A stretch of 20,456 nt of DNA, taken from contig CATXUX010000052.1 of assembly GCA_958402795.1 (NCBI GenBank), positions 1 to 20,456 of the forward strand. Reading direction: 5' to 3'. This document shows positions 1-7,669 of the stretch, piece by piece. The stretch is from an uncultured Lachnospiraceae bacterium (lineage in GTDB: Bacteria > Bacillota > Clostridia > Lachnospirales > Lachnospiraceae). The notes beneath the pieces are model-generated. The model saw nothing but the letters and a program-made list of their open reading frames with translations, had not been told where the DNA came from and did not search any database. The stretch's first letter is position 1. Each line of letters begins with the position of its first letter. Made by a program: the position numbers and the translations under genes.

Positions 1-31
1 GCTGTCTTATTATGAACTAACGCCATTTTTC

Positions 32-88
32 AATGCTTGATACCAAAGTCAGGTAACATAGCTTATATCAATTTGCAAGCATTTTTTT
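32..88 (+). terminator. possible terminator of a gene left of the window
   Basis: AATGCTTG (32-39) can pair with CAAGCATT (76-83), and a T run continues to 88. The loop is long (36 nt), so this is a weak call. It would end a rightward gene lying outside the window. Nothing else is visible in bases 1-132. Confidence 0.3.
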
Positions 89-132
89 ACTTCACTAAAC
101 TAAAAAACAGTTTATAAAAAGTTTATAATAAA

Positions 133-159
133 TTAGCACTCACCTCTTGACAGTGCTAA
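133..159 (+). promoter_or_regulatory. CIRCE operator (HrcA binding site)
   Basis: TTAGCACTC (133-141), a 9-nt spacer, then CAGTGCTAA (151-159). This matches the known CIRCE layout TTAGCACTC-N9-GAGTGCTAA with a single mismatch, C for G at 151. CIRCE is bound by the HrcA repressor, which is released during heat shock. The site overlaps the -35 box of the Hsp20 promoter, so repression by blocking RNA polymerase is the expected mechanism. Confidence 0.82.
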
Positions 160-175
160 TAATAAGTGATATAGT
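147..175 (+). promoter_or_regulatory. sigma-A promoter of the small heat-shock gene
   Basis: A perfect -35 TTGACA (147-152), a 17-nt spacer and a -10 TATAGT (170-175) predict a start near 182. The leader is about 97 nt. It contains a small hairpin, CTGCA/TGCAG (248-252 with 258-262), just upstream of the GGAGG ribosome site at 269-273. Confidence 0.75.
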
Positions 176-278
176 ACAGATAGAACAAAGGAGAGCGGAG
201 CAAAAAAGGCTTTCAGTGTTCTGATAAAAAAAGAAATTGAATGACATCTGCAGTAAATGCAGTGAAATGGAGGTATGA

Positions 279-713
279 ATGATGCGTGGATTTTTTGGAG
301 AGAATTTATTTGATGAGAACTGGCTGAGCACCCCGATCGAGAGAGAGTTTTTTGGAAATCATTATGGAGAGAAGTCTCTGATGCGGACGGATGTGAAGGA
401 ACTGGAAGATACGTATGAGATTGATATCGATCTTCCGGGATTTAAGAAAGAGGATCTGCAGCTGGAACTGAAGAACGGATATCTGACCATCCGTGCAACG
501 AAGGACGACAACAATGACCAGAAGAACAACGAAGGAAAGTACATCCGCAGAGAGCGTTTTGTAGGAAGCTGCACACGTAGCTTTTATATAGGAAAGAACG
601 TGAAACAGGAACAGGTACATGCGAAGTTTGAGGATGGTATCCTGAAGCTGACAGTTCCAAAAGAGAATCAGCAGAAAGTAGAAGAAAACAAGTTTATTTC
701 CATTGAAGGATAA
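279..713 (+). CDS. Hsp20/alpha-crystallin family small heat-shock protein
   Basis: The 144-residue protein has the normal length for a bacterial small heat-shock protein, an ATP-independent cytoplasmic holdase that keeps unfolded proteins soluble. The alpha-crystallin domain spans about residues 36-140. It opens with a typical MRTDVKE..TYEIDIDLPGFKKEDL stretch and contains the conserved late motif FEDGILKLTVPK. The N-terminal arm is rich in Phe, Asn and Gly, as is usual for oligomerisation arms. GGAGG at 269-273 serves either ATG 279 (5-nt spacing) or ATG 282 (8-nt spacing, slightly better). The gene stands alone behind a CIRCE-controlled promoter, so it is probably in the HrcA regulon. Confidence 0.95.
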   Translation: MMRGFFGENLFDENWLSTPIEREFFGNHYGEKSLMRTDVKELEDTYEIDIDLPGFKKEDLQLELKNGYLTIRATKDDNNDQKNNEGKYIRRERFVGSCTRSFYIGKNVKQEQVHAKFEDGILKLTVPKENQQKVEENKFISIEG

Positions 714-730
714 GCACAGTCTCTTAGACA

Positions 731-766
731 GAATCTGCCGCGGGTTACATGGCCCGCGGCAGATTC
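731..766. terminator. hairpin between convergent genes
   Basis: A perfect 14-bp inverted repeat (731-744 with 753-766; core CTGCCGCGGG) has an 8-nt loop. Neither side has a good T run. It sits between the convergent Hsp20 and TRIC genes. Its right arm lies inside the last codons of the TRIC gene, whose stop is at 745-747 in the loop. It probably acts as a shared transcription stop or mRNA 3'-end stabiliser. Confidence 0.55.
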
Positions 767-1389
767 CATTTATAGCGTCTTGCAAGTACGCGGATCAGGA
801 TGACCAGCAGTGTACTTATGATCATAGAAAGGTCTGTACGAAGATAGTTTTGCAGACCGACATAGCTGAATGCACCGGCAAGGGAAGCACAGGCATAGAT
901 ATGCCTTTTTAAGATCCCGGGGATTTCACAGACCATCATATCACGCAGAAGTCCGCCGCCGACTCCCGTGATCACACCGAGAAATATTTTCAGAAACAGA
1001 AGATGCCCGTAGTCTCCGTCCACAGCAGAGTTCACGCCGACGATCGTAAACACGCCGAGACCGATGGCGTCCATCAGATTTAAAATGCTGTCATAGAGCT
1101 CGGATTCCAGCAGTTTTCGCGCCCGTCCGCTCAGACGGACCAGCAAAAAGATCACAGCGGCAGAGAGGAGCGCTACGGTGACATAAACAGGTTTTGTGAA
1201 CAGCACCGGAGGGTGGACGCCGATGAGCAGATCGCGGAACATTCCGCCTCCGACAGCGGTGACGACACCGAGAACAAGAACACCGAGTAAGTCAAGCTCT
1301 TTTCGAATCGCGACCATTGCCCCCGAGCAGGCAAATGCAATGGTTCCGATGATTTCCATAATAAAAATGAAATGAACCGTATCTGACAT
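745..1389 (-). CDS. TRIC/UPF0126 family membrane cation-channel protein
   Basis: The 214-residue membrane protein is built of two UPF0126 repeats. Each has a glycine-rich G-GG-RD motif: AVGGGMFRDLL in the first half and GVGGGLLRDMM in the second. About seven hydrophobic segments are visible. Prokaryotic members of this family (YadS/YicG-like) are homologues of the trimeric intracellular cation (TRIC) channels, which conduct K+/Na+. The physiological role in bacteria is unsettled. GGGAGG (1396-1401) lies 6 nt upstream of the ATG and supports this start. The gene is convergent with the Hsp20 gene and divergent from the DUF1538 gene. Confidence 0.9.
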   Translation of the reverse strand: MSDTVHFIFIMEIIGTIAFACSGAMVAIRKELDLLGVLVLGVVTAVGGGMFRDLLIGVHPPVLFTKPVYVTVALLSAAVIFLLVRLSGRARKLLESELYDSILNLMDAIGLGVFTIVGVNSAVDGDYGHLLFLKIFLGVITGVGGGLLRDMMVCEIPGILKRHIYACASLAGAFSYVGLQNYLRTDLSMIISTLLVILIRVLARRYKWNLPRAM

Positions 1390-1409
1390 GATGAACCTCC
1401 CATATAATA

Positions 1410-1439
1410 ATTATATGTACGATCTCCATTCTATCACAA
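1410..1439 (-). promoter_or_regulatory. possible promoter of the TRIC gene
   Basis: Read on the minus strand, TTGTGA (1434-1439), an 18-nt spacer and TATAAT (1410-1415) are visible. The start would fall only a few bases before the ribosome site, giving a very short leader. This keeps confidence low. Confidence 0.35.
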
Positions 1440-1510
1440 AGAGTGGCAGAAAGATAGAAAAGTTAAAAAATGAAAAGATTATAAATTGTATAAAATGTTC
1501 TTCCGCAAGG

Positions 1511-1538
1511 TTGATTGGTAAAGCAAATTTATGATAAT
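1511..1538 (+). promoter_or_regulatory. possible promoter of the DUF1538-PII genes
   Basis: TTGATT (1511-1516), a 16-nt spacer and GATAAT (1533-1538) precede the gene at 1606. Both boxes are imperfect matches to sigma-A elements. The intergenic region (1390-1605) is A+T-rich and shows no other clear signal. Confidence 0.35.
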
Positions 1539-1605
1539 ATACACATATATTTTGTTTTTCAGATCACCGTGTGGATAGACAGTTCAAAGGGGGCATGCCT
1601 TATAG

Positions 1606-3174
1606 ATGAATGAAAAACTGAAAGAAAAAATCATAGAATCGCTGGAGAGTGTTCTGCCGGTCACGATCATTGTGCTTGCTCTCAGCGTGACGTTTGTTCC
1701 AATGGAGATCGGAACGTTTGCGTTATTTTTGGCAGGAGCGGTGCTCCTGATCATCGGGATGGGGTTCTTCCAGCTTGGTGCGGAGATGGCGATGACGCCG
1801 CTTGGACAGGGCGTCGGAAGCAGACTGATGAAAAAGAGAAGACTTGGACTGATTATAATCGTATGTTTTCTGATCGGAATGATGATTACGATTTCAGAAC
1901 CGGATTTACAAGTGCTGGCGAATCAGGTTGCATCCATACCGAATCAGGTACTGATTTACACAGTGGCAGCCGGGGTCGGTATTTTTCTTGTGGTGGCAGT
2001 GCTGCGGATTTTATTTCATGTCAGCTTGTCGAAGCTTTTGTCCGTACTCTATATTCTGCTCCTGATATTGTCAGTTCTTGCACCGACTGATTTTGTGGCG
2101 GTGGCATTCGATGCGGGCGGCGTAACAACGGGACCGATGACAGTACCGTTTATCATGGCACTCGGTGTGGGACTGTCTGCCTCGCGGAGTGACAAAGAAG
2201 GGGAGGATGACAGTTTCGGACTGATTGCGCTCTGTAGTATCGGACCGGTCATGATGGTGCTTCTTCTTGGAATCTTTTACAATCCGTCGGAAGCAACCTA
2301 TACGGCGATCGAGATCGCGCCTGTCGTGACCACAAGAGATGTGGTCCGCCTGTTTGCAACAGAACTTCCGGCATATGCAAAGGAAGTCCTGCACAGCATT
2401 CTGCCGATATTCGGGGTATTTCTTGTGTTTCAGGTTATCACGCGGTATTACCGGAAACGCCAGTTCTTACGTACCTGTGTCGGATTTGTATATACATATA
2501 TCGGACTTGTCCTTTTTCTTACCGGTGCAAATGTAGGCTTTACCCCTGTGGGAAATCTGCTCGGCAGCACGTTTGCCTCGGGGAGCTTCCGGTGGCTTTT
2601 GATTCCGGTCGGGGCGCTGATCGGATATTATATTGTAAAGGCAGAACCTGCGGTTCAGGTTTTGAATGCACAGGTGGAAGATATTACCGGGGGAATGGTT
2701 TCCGGAAAGATGATGAACACAGCGCTTTCCATCGGCGTGTCCTGCGCAGTCGCGCTGGCTATGACAAGAGTCTTGACAGGACTCAATATCTACTGGATCA
2801 TCATACCGGGGTATGTGGCTGCGGTGGTTTTGACACGATTTGTGCCGAAAGTATTTGTCGGAATCGCATTTGACTCAGGAGGCGTGGCCAGTGGGCCAAT
2901 GACTTCGACTTTTCTGCTTCCGCTGGCAATGGGGGCATGCACGGCGCTGGGCGGAAATGTAATGACAGATGCATTCGGAATCGTAGCGCTGGTTGCGCTT
3001 GCTCCTGTGCTCACGATTCAGATCATGGGATTACTGTACAACAGCAGACTTAGAAAAGAATCTTCCGAAGAACTGCCGGAGTCGGATGAAGAGATCGTAT
3101 TTGAAGAAGAGGAAGACGAGGATATGGAACCGGCAGACCGAATCACAGATCAGAGAGAAGTGGATGGGAGGTGA
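1606..3174 (+). CDS. DUF1538 family membrane protein (two repeats)
   Basis: The 522-residue polytopic membrane protein contains two homologous DUF1538 halves. The first carries AFDAGGVTTGPMT near residue 167 followed by DDSFGLIAL. The second carries AFDSGGVASGPMT near residue 421 followed by TDAFGIVAL. EPDLQVLANQV and EPAVQVLNAQV also match between halves. Such internal duplication is typical of channels and secondary transporters, but the substrate of DUF1538 proteins is not known to me. The C-terminal 35 residues are an acidic cytoplasmic tail rich in Glu and Asp. The ribosome site is weak (GGGGG about 14 nt upstream). The stop lies 4 nt before the PII-like gene, so the two are very probably co-transcribed. 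Confidence 0.88.
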   Translation: MNEKLKEKIIESLESVLPVTIIVLALSVTFVPMEIGTFALFLAGAVLLIIGMGFFQLGAEMAMTPLGQGVGSRLMKKRRLGLIIIVCFLIGMMITISEPDLQVLANQVASIPNQVLIYTVAAGVGIFLVVAVLRILFHVSLSKLLSVLYILLLILSVLAPTDFVAVAFDAGGVTTGPMTVPFIMALGVGLSASRSDKEGEDDSFGLIALCSIGPVMMVLLLGIFYNPSEATYTAIEIAPVVTTRDVVRLFATELPAYAKEVLHSILPIFGVFLVFQVITRYYRKRQFLRTCVGFVYTYIGLVLFLTGANVGFTPVGNLLGSTFASGSFRWLLIPVGALIGYYIVKAEPAVQVLNAQVEDITGGMVSGKMMNTALSIGVSCAVALAMTRVLTGLNIYWIIIPGYVAAVVLTRFVPKVFVGIAFDSGGVASGPMTSTFLLPLAMGACTALGGNVMTDAFGIVALVALAPVLTIQIMGLLYNSRLRKESSEELPESDEEIVFEEEEDEDMEPADRITDQREVDGR

Positions 3175-3178
3175 AGAA

Positions 3179-3880
3179 GTGACAGCGCAGGAAGGGAAAA
3201 AGATCTATCCGCGGCTGCTGGTTGCAGTGGTTCATGCGGAAGATGAGAAGAAACTGGACGCAGTATTCTCTGAGTTGAGAATACCGGGAGGATTCCGCTG
3301 CAAGGGAAAGGGAACTGCAACCTCAGAGATGATGGATATTTTCGGACTTAGCGGTACCGGGAGACTGATTACGGTTCATTTTATACCGAAATTTAAAACG
3401 GAGCAGATATTCCAGGCACTCAGTAAACGGATCCCGTTTCGCAGGAAAGGCAGCGGCATTGTATTTACAGTGCCGATCAACGGTCTGCAGGGACCGGTAC
3501 GAAAGGCGCTGAGTGATGAGATGGAGGCGGCCATAGAGAAAAAGATAAAAGGGGATGAAAAAGAAATGCGCACAAATTCGCAGTTTTCGGTGATATGGGC
3601 GTCAGTTGCGGCAGGATACAGCGACGATGTGATCGACGCGGCACGCAGTGCGGGCGCGCGGGGCGGAACAGTCATGAAAGGGCGACGGGCCAACTCGGAA
3701 GAAATCAAAGAGTATTTCGGCATCCACATACAGGAAGAACAGGAATTTGTGATGATCGTCGTTCATAATGATATAAAAGCCGAGGTGATGTCTGCAATCA
3801 GCCACGCCTGCGGGATCAAGACGAAGGCGCATGGAGTTGTGATCGCGCTTCCGGTGGATGATATCATGGGAACTGAGTAA
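3179..3880 (+). CDS. tandem PII-like nitrogen-regulatory family protein
   Basis: The 233-residue soluble protein has two PII-like (ferredoxin-like fold) halves. The first runs about residues 12-105 with KGKGTATSEMMDIFGL near 42-57. The second runs about 125-233 with GGTVMKGRRANSEEIKEYFGI around residue 167. PII proteins sense ATP/ADP and 2-oxoglutarate and bind membrane transporters. The uridylylated T-loop motif YRGAEY of classical GlnB is absent, so covalent control by GlnD is unlikely. I choose GTG 3179 because GGGAGG (3166-3171) lies 7 nt upstream. An upstream in-frame ATG at 3164 overlaps that ribosome site. Close coupling to the DUF1538 gene suggests it gates that membrane protein, which is an inference. 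Confidence 0.87.
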   Translation: MTAQEGKKIYPRLLVAVVHAEDEKKLDAVFSELRIPGGFRCKGKGTATSEMMDIFGLSGTGRLITVHFIPKFKTEQIFQALSKRIPFRRKGSGIVFTVPINGLQGPVRKALSDEMEAAIEKKIKGDEKEMRTNSQFSVIWASVAAGYSDDVIDAARSAGARGGTVMKGRRANSEEIKEYFGIHIQEEQEFVMIVVHNDIKAEVMSAISHACGIKTKAHGVVIALPVDDIMGTE

Positions 3881-3960
3881 CCGGAATGAGGAACTGATCT
3901 GCTGTTTTTTGAAACCGGCGGACAGAGGGCATCAAAAGAAAATAAGGAGAGAAGTGAACT

Positions 3961-5778
3961 ATGAAGGAAGTAAAATCACCAAAGAAACCGTTGATCTACT
4001 ATTATGTGATCGTGCTGGTTGTGCTGTGCATATTTAATCTGTTTATCACGCCGCTGATGATGCGTAAGAGCGTAACGGAAGTAGATTACGGTACATTTAT
4101 GAGTATGATCGATAATAAGGAAATCGGCCAGGTACAGGTAGAAGATTCCCAGATCATCTTTACGGACAAAGAGGAGGAGACAGTATATAAAACCGGCGTG
4201 ATGTATGATCCCGGACTGACGGAGAGGCTGTATGAATCCGGAGCGGTATTTGCAAAGGACATTGACCAGACGATGTCGCCGGTCCTGAGCTTTTTGCTGA
4301 CCGGAGTTCTGCCGCTGATCATCTTTATCGCTCTCGGACAATATATGGCGAAGAAGCTGATGGAGCAGACCGGAGGGAAAAACGCTCTGTCGTTTAATTC
4401 CGGAATGGGAAAAAGCAATGCGAAGATTTATGTGGAATCTACGAACGGCATCCGCTTCAGCGATGTCGCGGGAGAGGACGAGGCAAAAGAAAGTCTTGCA
4501 GAGATCGTGGATTATCTGCATAACCCGAAAAAATATTCGGAGGTCGGCGCCTCCATGCCGAAAGGCGTACTGCTTGTAGGCCCTCCGGGAACCGGCAAAA
4601 CGATGCTGGCAAAGGCTGTCGCAGGGGAGTCGGGCGTACCGTTCTTCTCAATATCAGGCTCAGAATTTGTGGAAATGTTTGTCGGTATGGGAGCCTCCAA
4701 GGTGCGTGACTTGTTTAAGCAGGCGAAAGAGAAAGCACCGTGTATTGTATTTATTGATGAGATTGACGCTATCGGAAAGAAACGTGACGGACAGGTGGGC
4801 GGCAATGATGAACGGGAGCAGACGCTAAACCAGCTTTTGACGGAGATGGACGGTTTTGAAAGCAACAACGGCGTAATGATCCTTGCGGCGACGAACCGGC
4901 CGGAATCGCTGGACCCGGCGCTTACGAGACCGGGAAGATTTGACCGGCGGGTTCCGGTGGAGCTGCCGGATCTGCAGGGGCGCGAGGCGATCCTGAAAGT
5001 ACATGCGAGGAAAATTAAACTGTCGGACGATGTAGATATGCATACGGTTGCACGTATGGCGTCCGGCGCATCCGGCGCGGAACTAGCCAATATCATCAAC
5101 GAAGCGGCGCTGCGTGCCGTGCGTGATAACCGGAAGGTGGTTACCCAGGCGGATCTGGAAGAGAGCATTGAGGTGGTCATTGCCGGATACCAGAAGAAGA
5201 ATTCCGTCCTTTCCGACCAGGAAAAGCGCGTGGTTTCCTACCATGAGATCGGGCATGCACTTGTTGCGGCGATGCAGAGTCATTCCGCTCCGGTACAGAA
5301 GATCACGATCATACCAAGGACGTCAGGCGCGCTCGGCTACACCATGCAGGTGGAGGAAGGAGATAAGTATCTGCTGACAAAGAAGGAGATTGAGAATAAG
5401 ATTGCGACTTACACCGGCGGACGCGCGGCGGAAGAGGTTGTATTCGGAGAGATTACGACCGGAGCGTCGAATGATATCGAACAGGCGACCAAGCTGGCGC
5501 GGTCGATGATCACCCGGTACGGAATGTCAGAGGAATTCGATATGGTTGCGATGGAGACCGTAAACAACCAGTATCTCGGCGGAGATACTTCCCTGAGCTG
5601 CTCTGCGGATACGCAGAAGGAGATCGACCGGAAAGTTGTCGAGCTTGTGAAAAAGCAGCACGAAAAGGCAAAACAAATTCTCGTGGAAAACCGGCAGAAA
5701 CTGGACGAATTATCACAATTTCTGTATGAAAGAGAAACCATTACCGGCGAAGAATTTATGGAAATATTAAATAAATAG
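3961..5778 (+). CDS. ftsH: ATP-dependent zinc metalloprotease FtsH
   Basis: The 605-residue membrane AAA+ protease degrades membrane and short-lived cytosolic proteins as a hexamer. Two N-terminal transmembrane segments (about 11-31 and 100-122) flank a small extracytoplasmic domain. The AAA domain has Walker A GPPGTGKT (207-214), Walker B IVFIDEID and the second region of homology ending RPGRFDRR. The peptidase has the zinc motif HEIGH (428-432), where most FtsH proteins have HEAGH, and the third ligand is Asp505 in GASNDIEQAT. All catalytic residues are present. AAGGAG lies at 3944-3949. The gene is not beside tilS/hpt, where the housekeeping copy usually lies in Firmicutes, so it may be a paralogue. 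The DUF308 gene follows after about 11-17 nt. Confidence 0.96.
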   Translation: MKEVKSPKKPLIYYYVIVLVVLCIFNLFITPLMMRKSVTEVDYGTFMSMIDNKEIGQVQVEDSQIIFTDKEEETVYKTGVMYDPGLTERLYESGAVFAKDIDQTMSPVLSFLLTGVLPLIIFIALGQYMAKKLMEQTGGKNALSFNSGMGKSNAKIYVESTNGIRFSDVAGEDEAKESLAEIVDYLHNPKKYSEVGASMPKGVLLVGPPGTGKTMLAKAVAGESGVPFFSISGSEFVEMFVGMGASKVRDLFKQAKEKAPCIVFIDEIDAIGKKRDGQVGGNDEREQTLNQLLTEMDGFESNNGVMILAATNRPESLDPALTRPGRFDRRVPVELPDLQGREAILKVHARKIKLSDDVDMHTVARMASGASGAELANIINEAALRAVRDNRKVVTQADLEESIEVVIAGYQKKNSVLSDQEKRVVSYHEIGHALVAAMQSHSAPVQKITIIPRTSGALGYTMQVEEGDKYLLTKKEIENKIATYTGGRAAEEVVFGEITTGASNDIEQATKLARSMITRYGMSEEFDMVAMETVNNQYLGGDTSLSCSADTQKEIDRKVVELVKKQHEKAKQILVENRQKLDELSQFLYERETITGEEFMEILNK

Positions 5779-5795
5779 AAAGCGGGGACGTGAAA

Positions 5796-6338
5796 TTGAG
5801 AAGACGTACTGGATTTGGATGGCTGGAACTGATCATCGGTATCGTGCAGATCATTTTAGGAATTTATGCATTGACGCATCCGGGCAATGCATTGTCCGGG
5901 ATCGTTGTTGTTTATGGTGTGATCGCTGTGGTTGTAGGGATTGCAGATGTTTTGTTCTACGTAAAAGCGGAACGTTACATTGGCTTTGGACCTGCGGTAT
6001 CTCTGATCACAGGAATCTTGAGTGTGCTTGCCGGACTGGTTTTGATTGTTTATCCCGGCGCCGGAACGTGGACCATGGCGATTATTTTCCCGATCTGGTT
6101 TATTGCTCACTGCATTTCGAGACTATCCGGAGCGCCGATGGTCCGGCTGACGGCAGGAAACCGCCGCTATTATGTGGTACTTGTCGTAAATATCATCGGT
6201 TTGATACTCGGCTTTTTGATGCTTATCCGTCCGTCCCTGTCGATCACCTCGCAGGGAGTCATTATCGGATTGTATCTTCTTCTGCTGGGGGTGGACAGTA
6301 TTGTGATCGGAATGAGCAAAATTGGAGAAAATTGGTAG
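5796..6338 (+). CDS. DUF308/HdeD-family membrane protein
   Basis: The protein has about 180 residues and six predicted hydrophobic helices in pairs, typical of the DUF308 (HdeD) family. HdeD itself is linked to acid resistance in enterobacteria, but the function here is unknown. I place the start at TTG 5796 because the only ribosome-like sequence, GGGGA (5784-5788), lies 7 nt before it. GTG 5790, two codons earlier in frame, would leave just 1 nt. The reading begins 17 nt after the ftsH stop, so the two genes are probably one transcript. Co-expression with a membrane quality-control protease would suit a stress role, which is only an inference. Confidence 0.8.
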   Translation: MRRRTGFGWLELIIGIVQIILGIYALTHPGNALSGIVVVYGVIAVVVGIADVLFYVKAERYIGFGPAVSLITGILSVLAGLVLIVYPGAGTWTMAIIFPIWFIAHCISRLSGAPMVRLTAGNRRYYVVLVVNIIGLILGFLMLIRPSLSITSQGVIIGLYLLLLGVDSIVIGMSKIGENW

Positions 6339-6460
6339 AGGCGGCAAATATTTAACTGTTTTTTACAGAATTTTTTTGAAAAAATAACATAAAGAACTTC
6401 CATATCCGGAAAGAAAGTTGTACAATATAGACATAACAATGAAAGGATAAGGAAAGAGTT

Positions 6461-7669
6461 ATGGCAAAAGAAATGATTGCAATGCTTCTTGCCGGAGGAC
6501 AGGGTTCAAGACTGTACGCCCTTACGCAGAATCTGGCAAAACCGGCGGTTCCATTTGGCGGTAAATATCGTATCATCGATTTTCCGCTTTCGAACTGCGT
6601 GAATTCCGGGATTGATACCGTAGGAATCCTGACACAGTATCAACCGCTGGTACTGAATGAATACATAGGAAACGGACAGCCATGGGATCTGGACAGACTG
6701 CACGGCGGCGTACATGTCCTGCCCCCGTATCAGAGAGCGTCAGGATCGGACTGGTATAAGGGAACTGCGAACGCGATTTACCAGAACATTCCGTTTATTG
6801 AGCGGTATGATCCGGAGTACGTGATCATCTTGTCCGGCGACCAGATCTGCAAGCAGGATTACAGTGATTTCCTGAAGTTCCACAAAGAGAAGAATGCGGA
6901 ATTCAGCGTGGCGGTTATGGAAGTTCCGTGGGAGGAAGCATCTCGTTTCGGACTGATGGTTACCGATGAGAATGACAAGATCACGGAGTTCCAGGAGAAG
7001 CCAAAGAACCCGAAGTCCAATCTGGCATCCATGGGAATCTACATTTTTAACTGGGATATCCTGAAGAAGTATCTGGAAGAGGATGAAGCAGATCCGAATT
7101 CGGAAAATGACTTCGGCAATAATATCATTCCGAACCTGCTCAGAGACGAGCGTAATATGTACGCATACCGTTTCAGCGGCTACTGGAAAGATGTCGGAAC
7201 GATTTCTTCTCTCTGGGAAGCGAATATGGAAGTTCTGGATCCGGAACACAGCGGCATCAATCTGTTTGATGACCAGTGGAAGATCTACAGCCGCAACAGC
7301 GGAAAGACCGGACACAAGATCGGGACAGACGCAGTGGTTGAGAATTCCATGATCACAGACGGATGTCGGATCGACGGTGAAGTGGATCACTCTGTTCTGT
7401 TTGCGGGCGTCAAAGTTGCAAAAGGAGCAGTTGTGGAAGATGCAGTTATCATGGGCGGCACAGAGATTCAGGAAGGCGCTGTGGTGAAGCATTGCATCGT
7501 TGCGGAAAACGTGGTGATCGGAGAGAACGCAGTAGTCGGCGCGATGCCGGAAGGCGAGGAGAACGGCGTGGCGACAGTCGGCTCCGGCGTACATATCGGG
7601 AACGGAGCAAAGATCGGCCCGAAAGCAATGGTAAAATCTGATGTAAAGGACGGTGAAGAACAATGGTAA
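6461..7669 (+). CDS. glgC: glucose-1-phosphate adenylyltransferase (ADP-glucose pyrophosphorylase)
   Basis: The 402-residue cytoplasmic enzyme makes ADP-glucose from ATP and glucose-1-phosphate, the committed step of bacterial glycogen synthesis. The nucleotidyltransferase signature LLAGGQGSRL lies at residues 9-18, followed by KPAVPFGGKYRIIDFPLSNC. The metal-binding Asp127 is in SGDQICKQDY, where many homologues read GDHIYK. EKP, the sugar-phosphate-binding FGNNIIP and WKDVGTI regions follow. The C-terminal third is a left-handed beta-helix (hexapeptide repeats such as IGENAVVGA). The length is normal. A weak -10 (TACAAT, 6421-6426) lies upstream without a good -35. The gene overlaps glgD by 7 nt (ATGGTAA), indicating translational coupling. 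Confidence 0.96.
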   Translation: MAKEMIAMLLAGGQGSRLYALTQNLAKPAVPFGGKYRIIDFPLSNCVNSGIDTVGILTQYQPLVLNEYIGNGQPWDLDRLHGGVHVLPPYQRASGSDWYKGTANAIYQNIPFIERYDPEYVIILSGDQICKQDYSDFLKFHKEKNAEFSVAVMEVPWEEASRFGLMVTDENDKITEFQEKPKNPKSNLASMGIYIFNWDILKKYLEEDEADPNSENDFGNNIIPNLLRDERNMYAYRFSGYWKDVGTISSLWEANMEVLDPEHSGINLFDDQWKIYSRNSGKTGHKIGTDAVVENSMITDGCRIDGEVDHSVLFAGVKVAKGAVVEDAVIMGGTEIQEGAVVKHCIVAENVVIGENAVVGAMPEGEENGVATVGSGVHIGNGAKIGPKAMVKSDVKDGEEQW

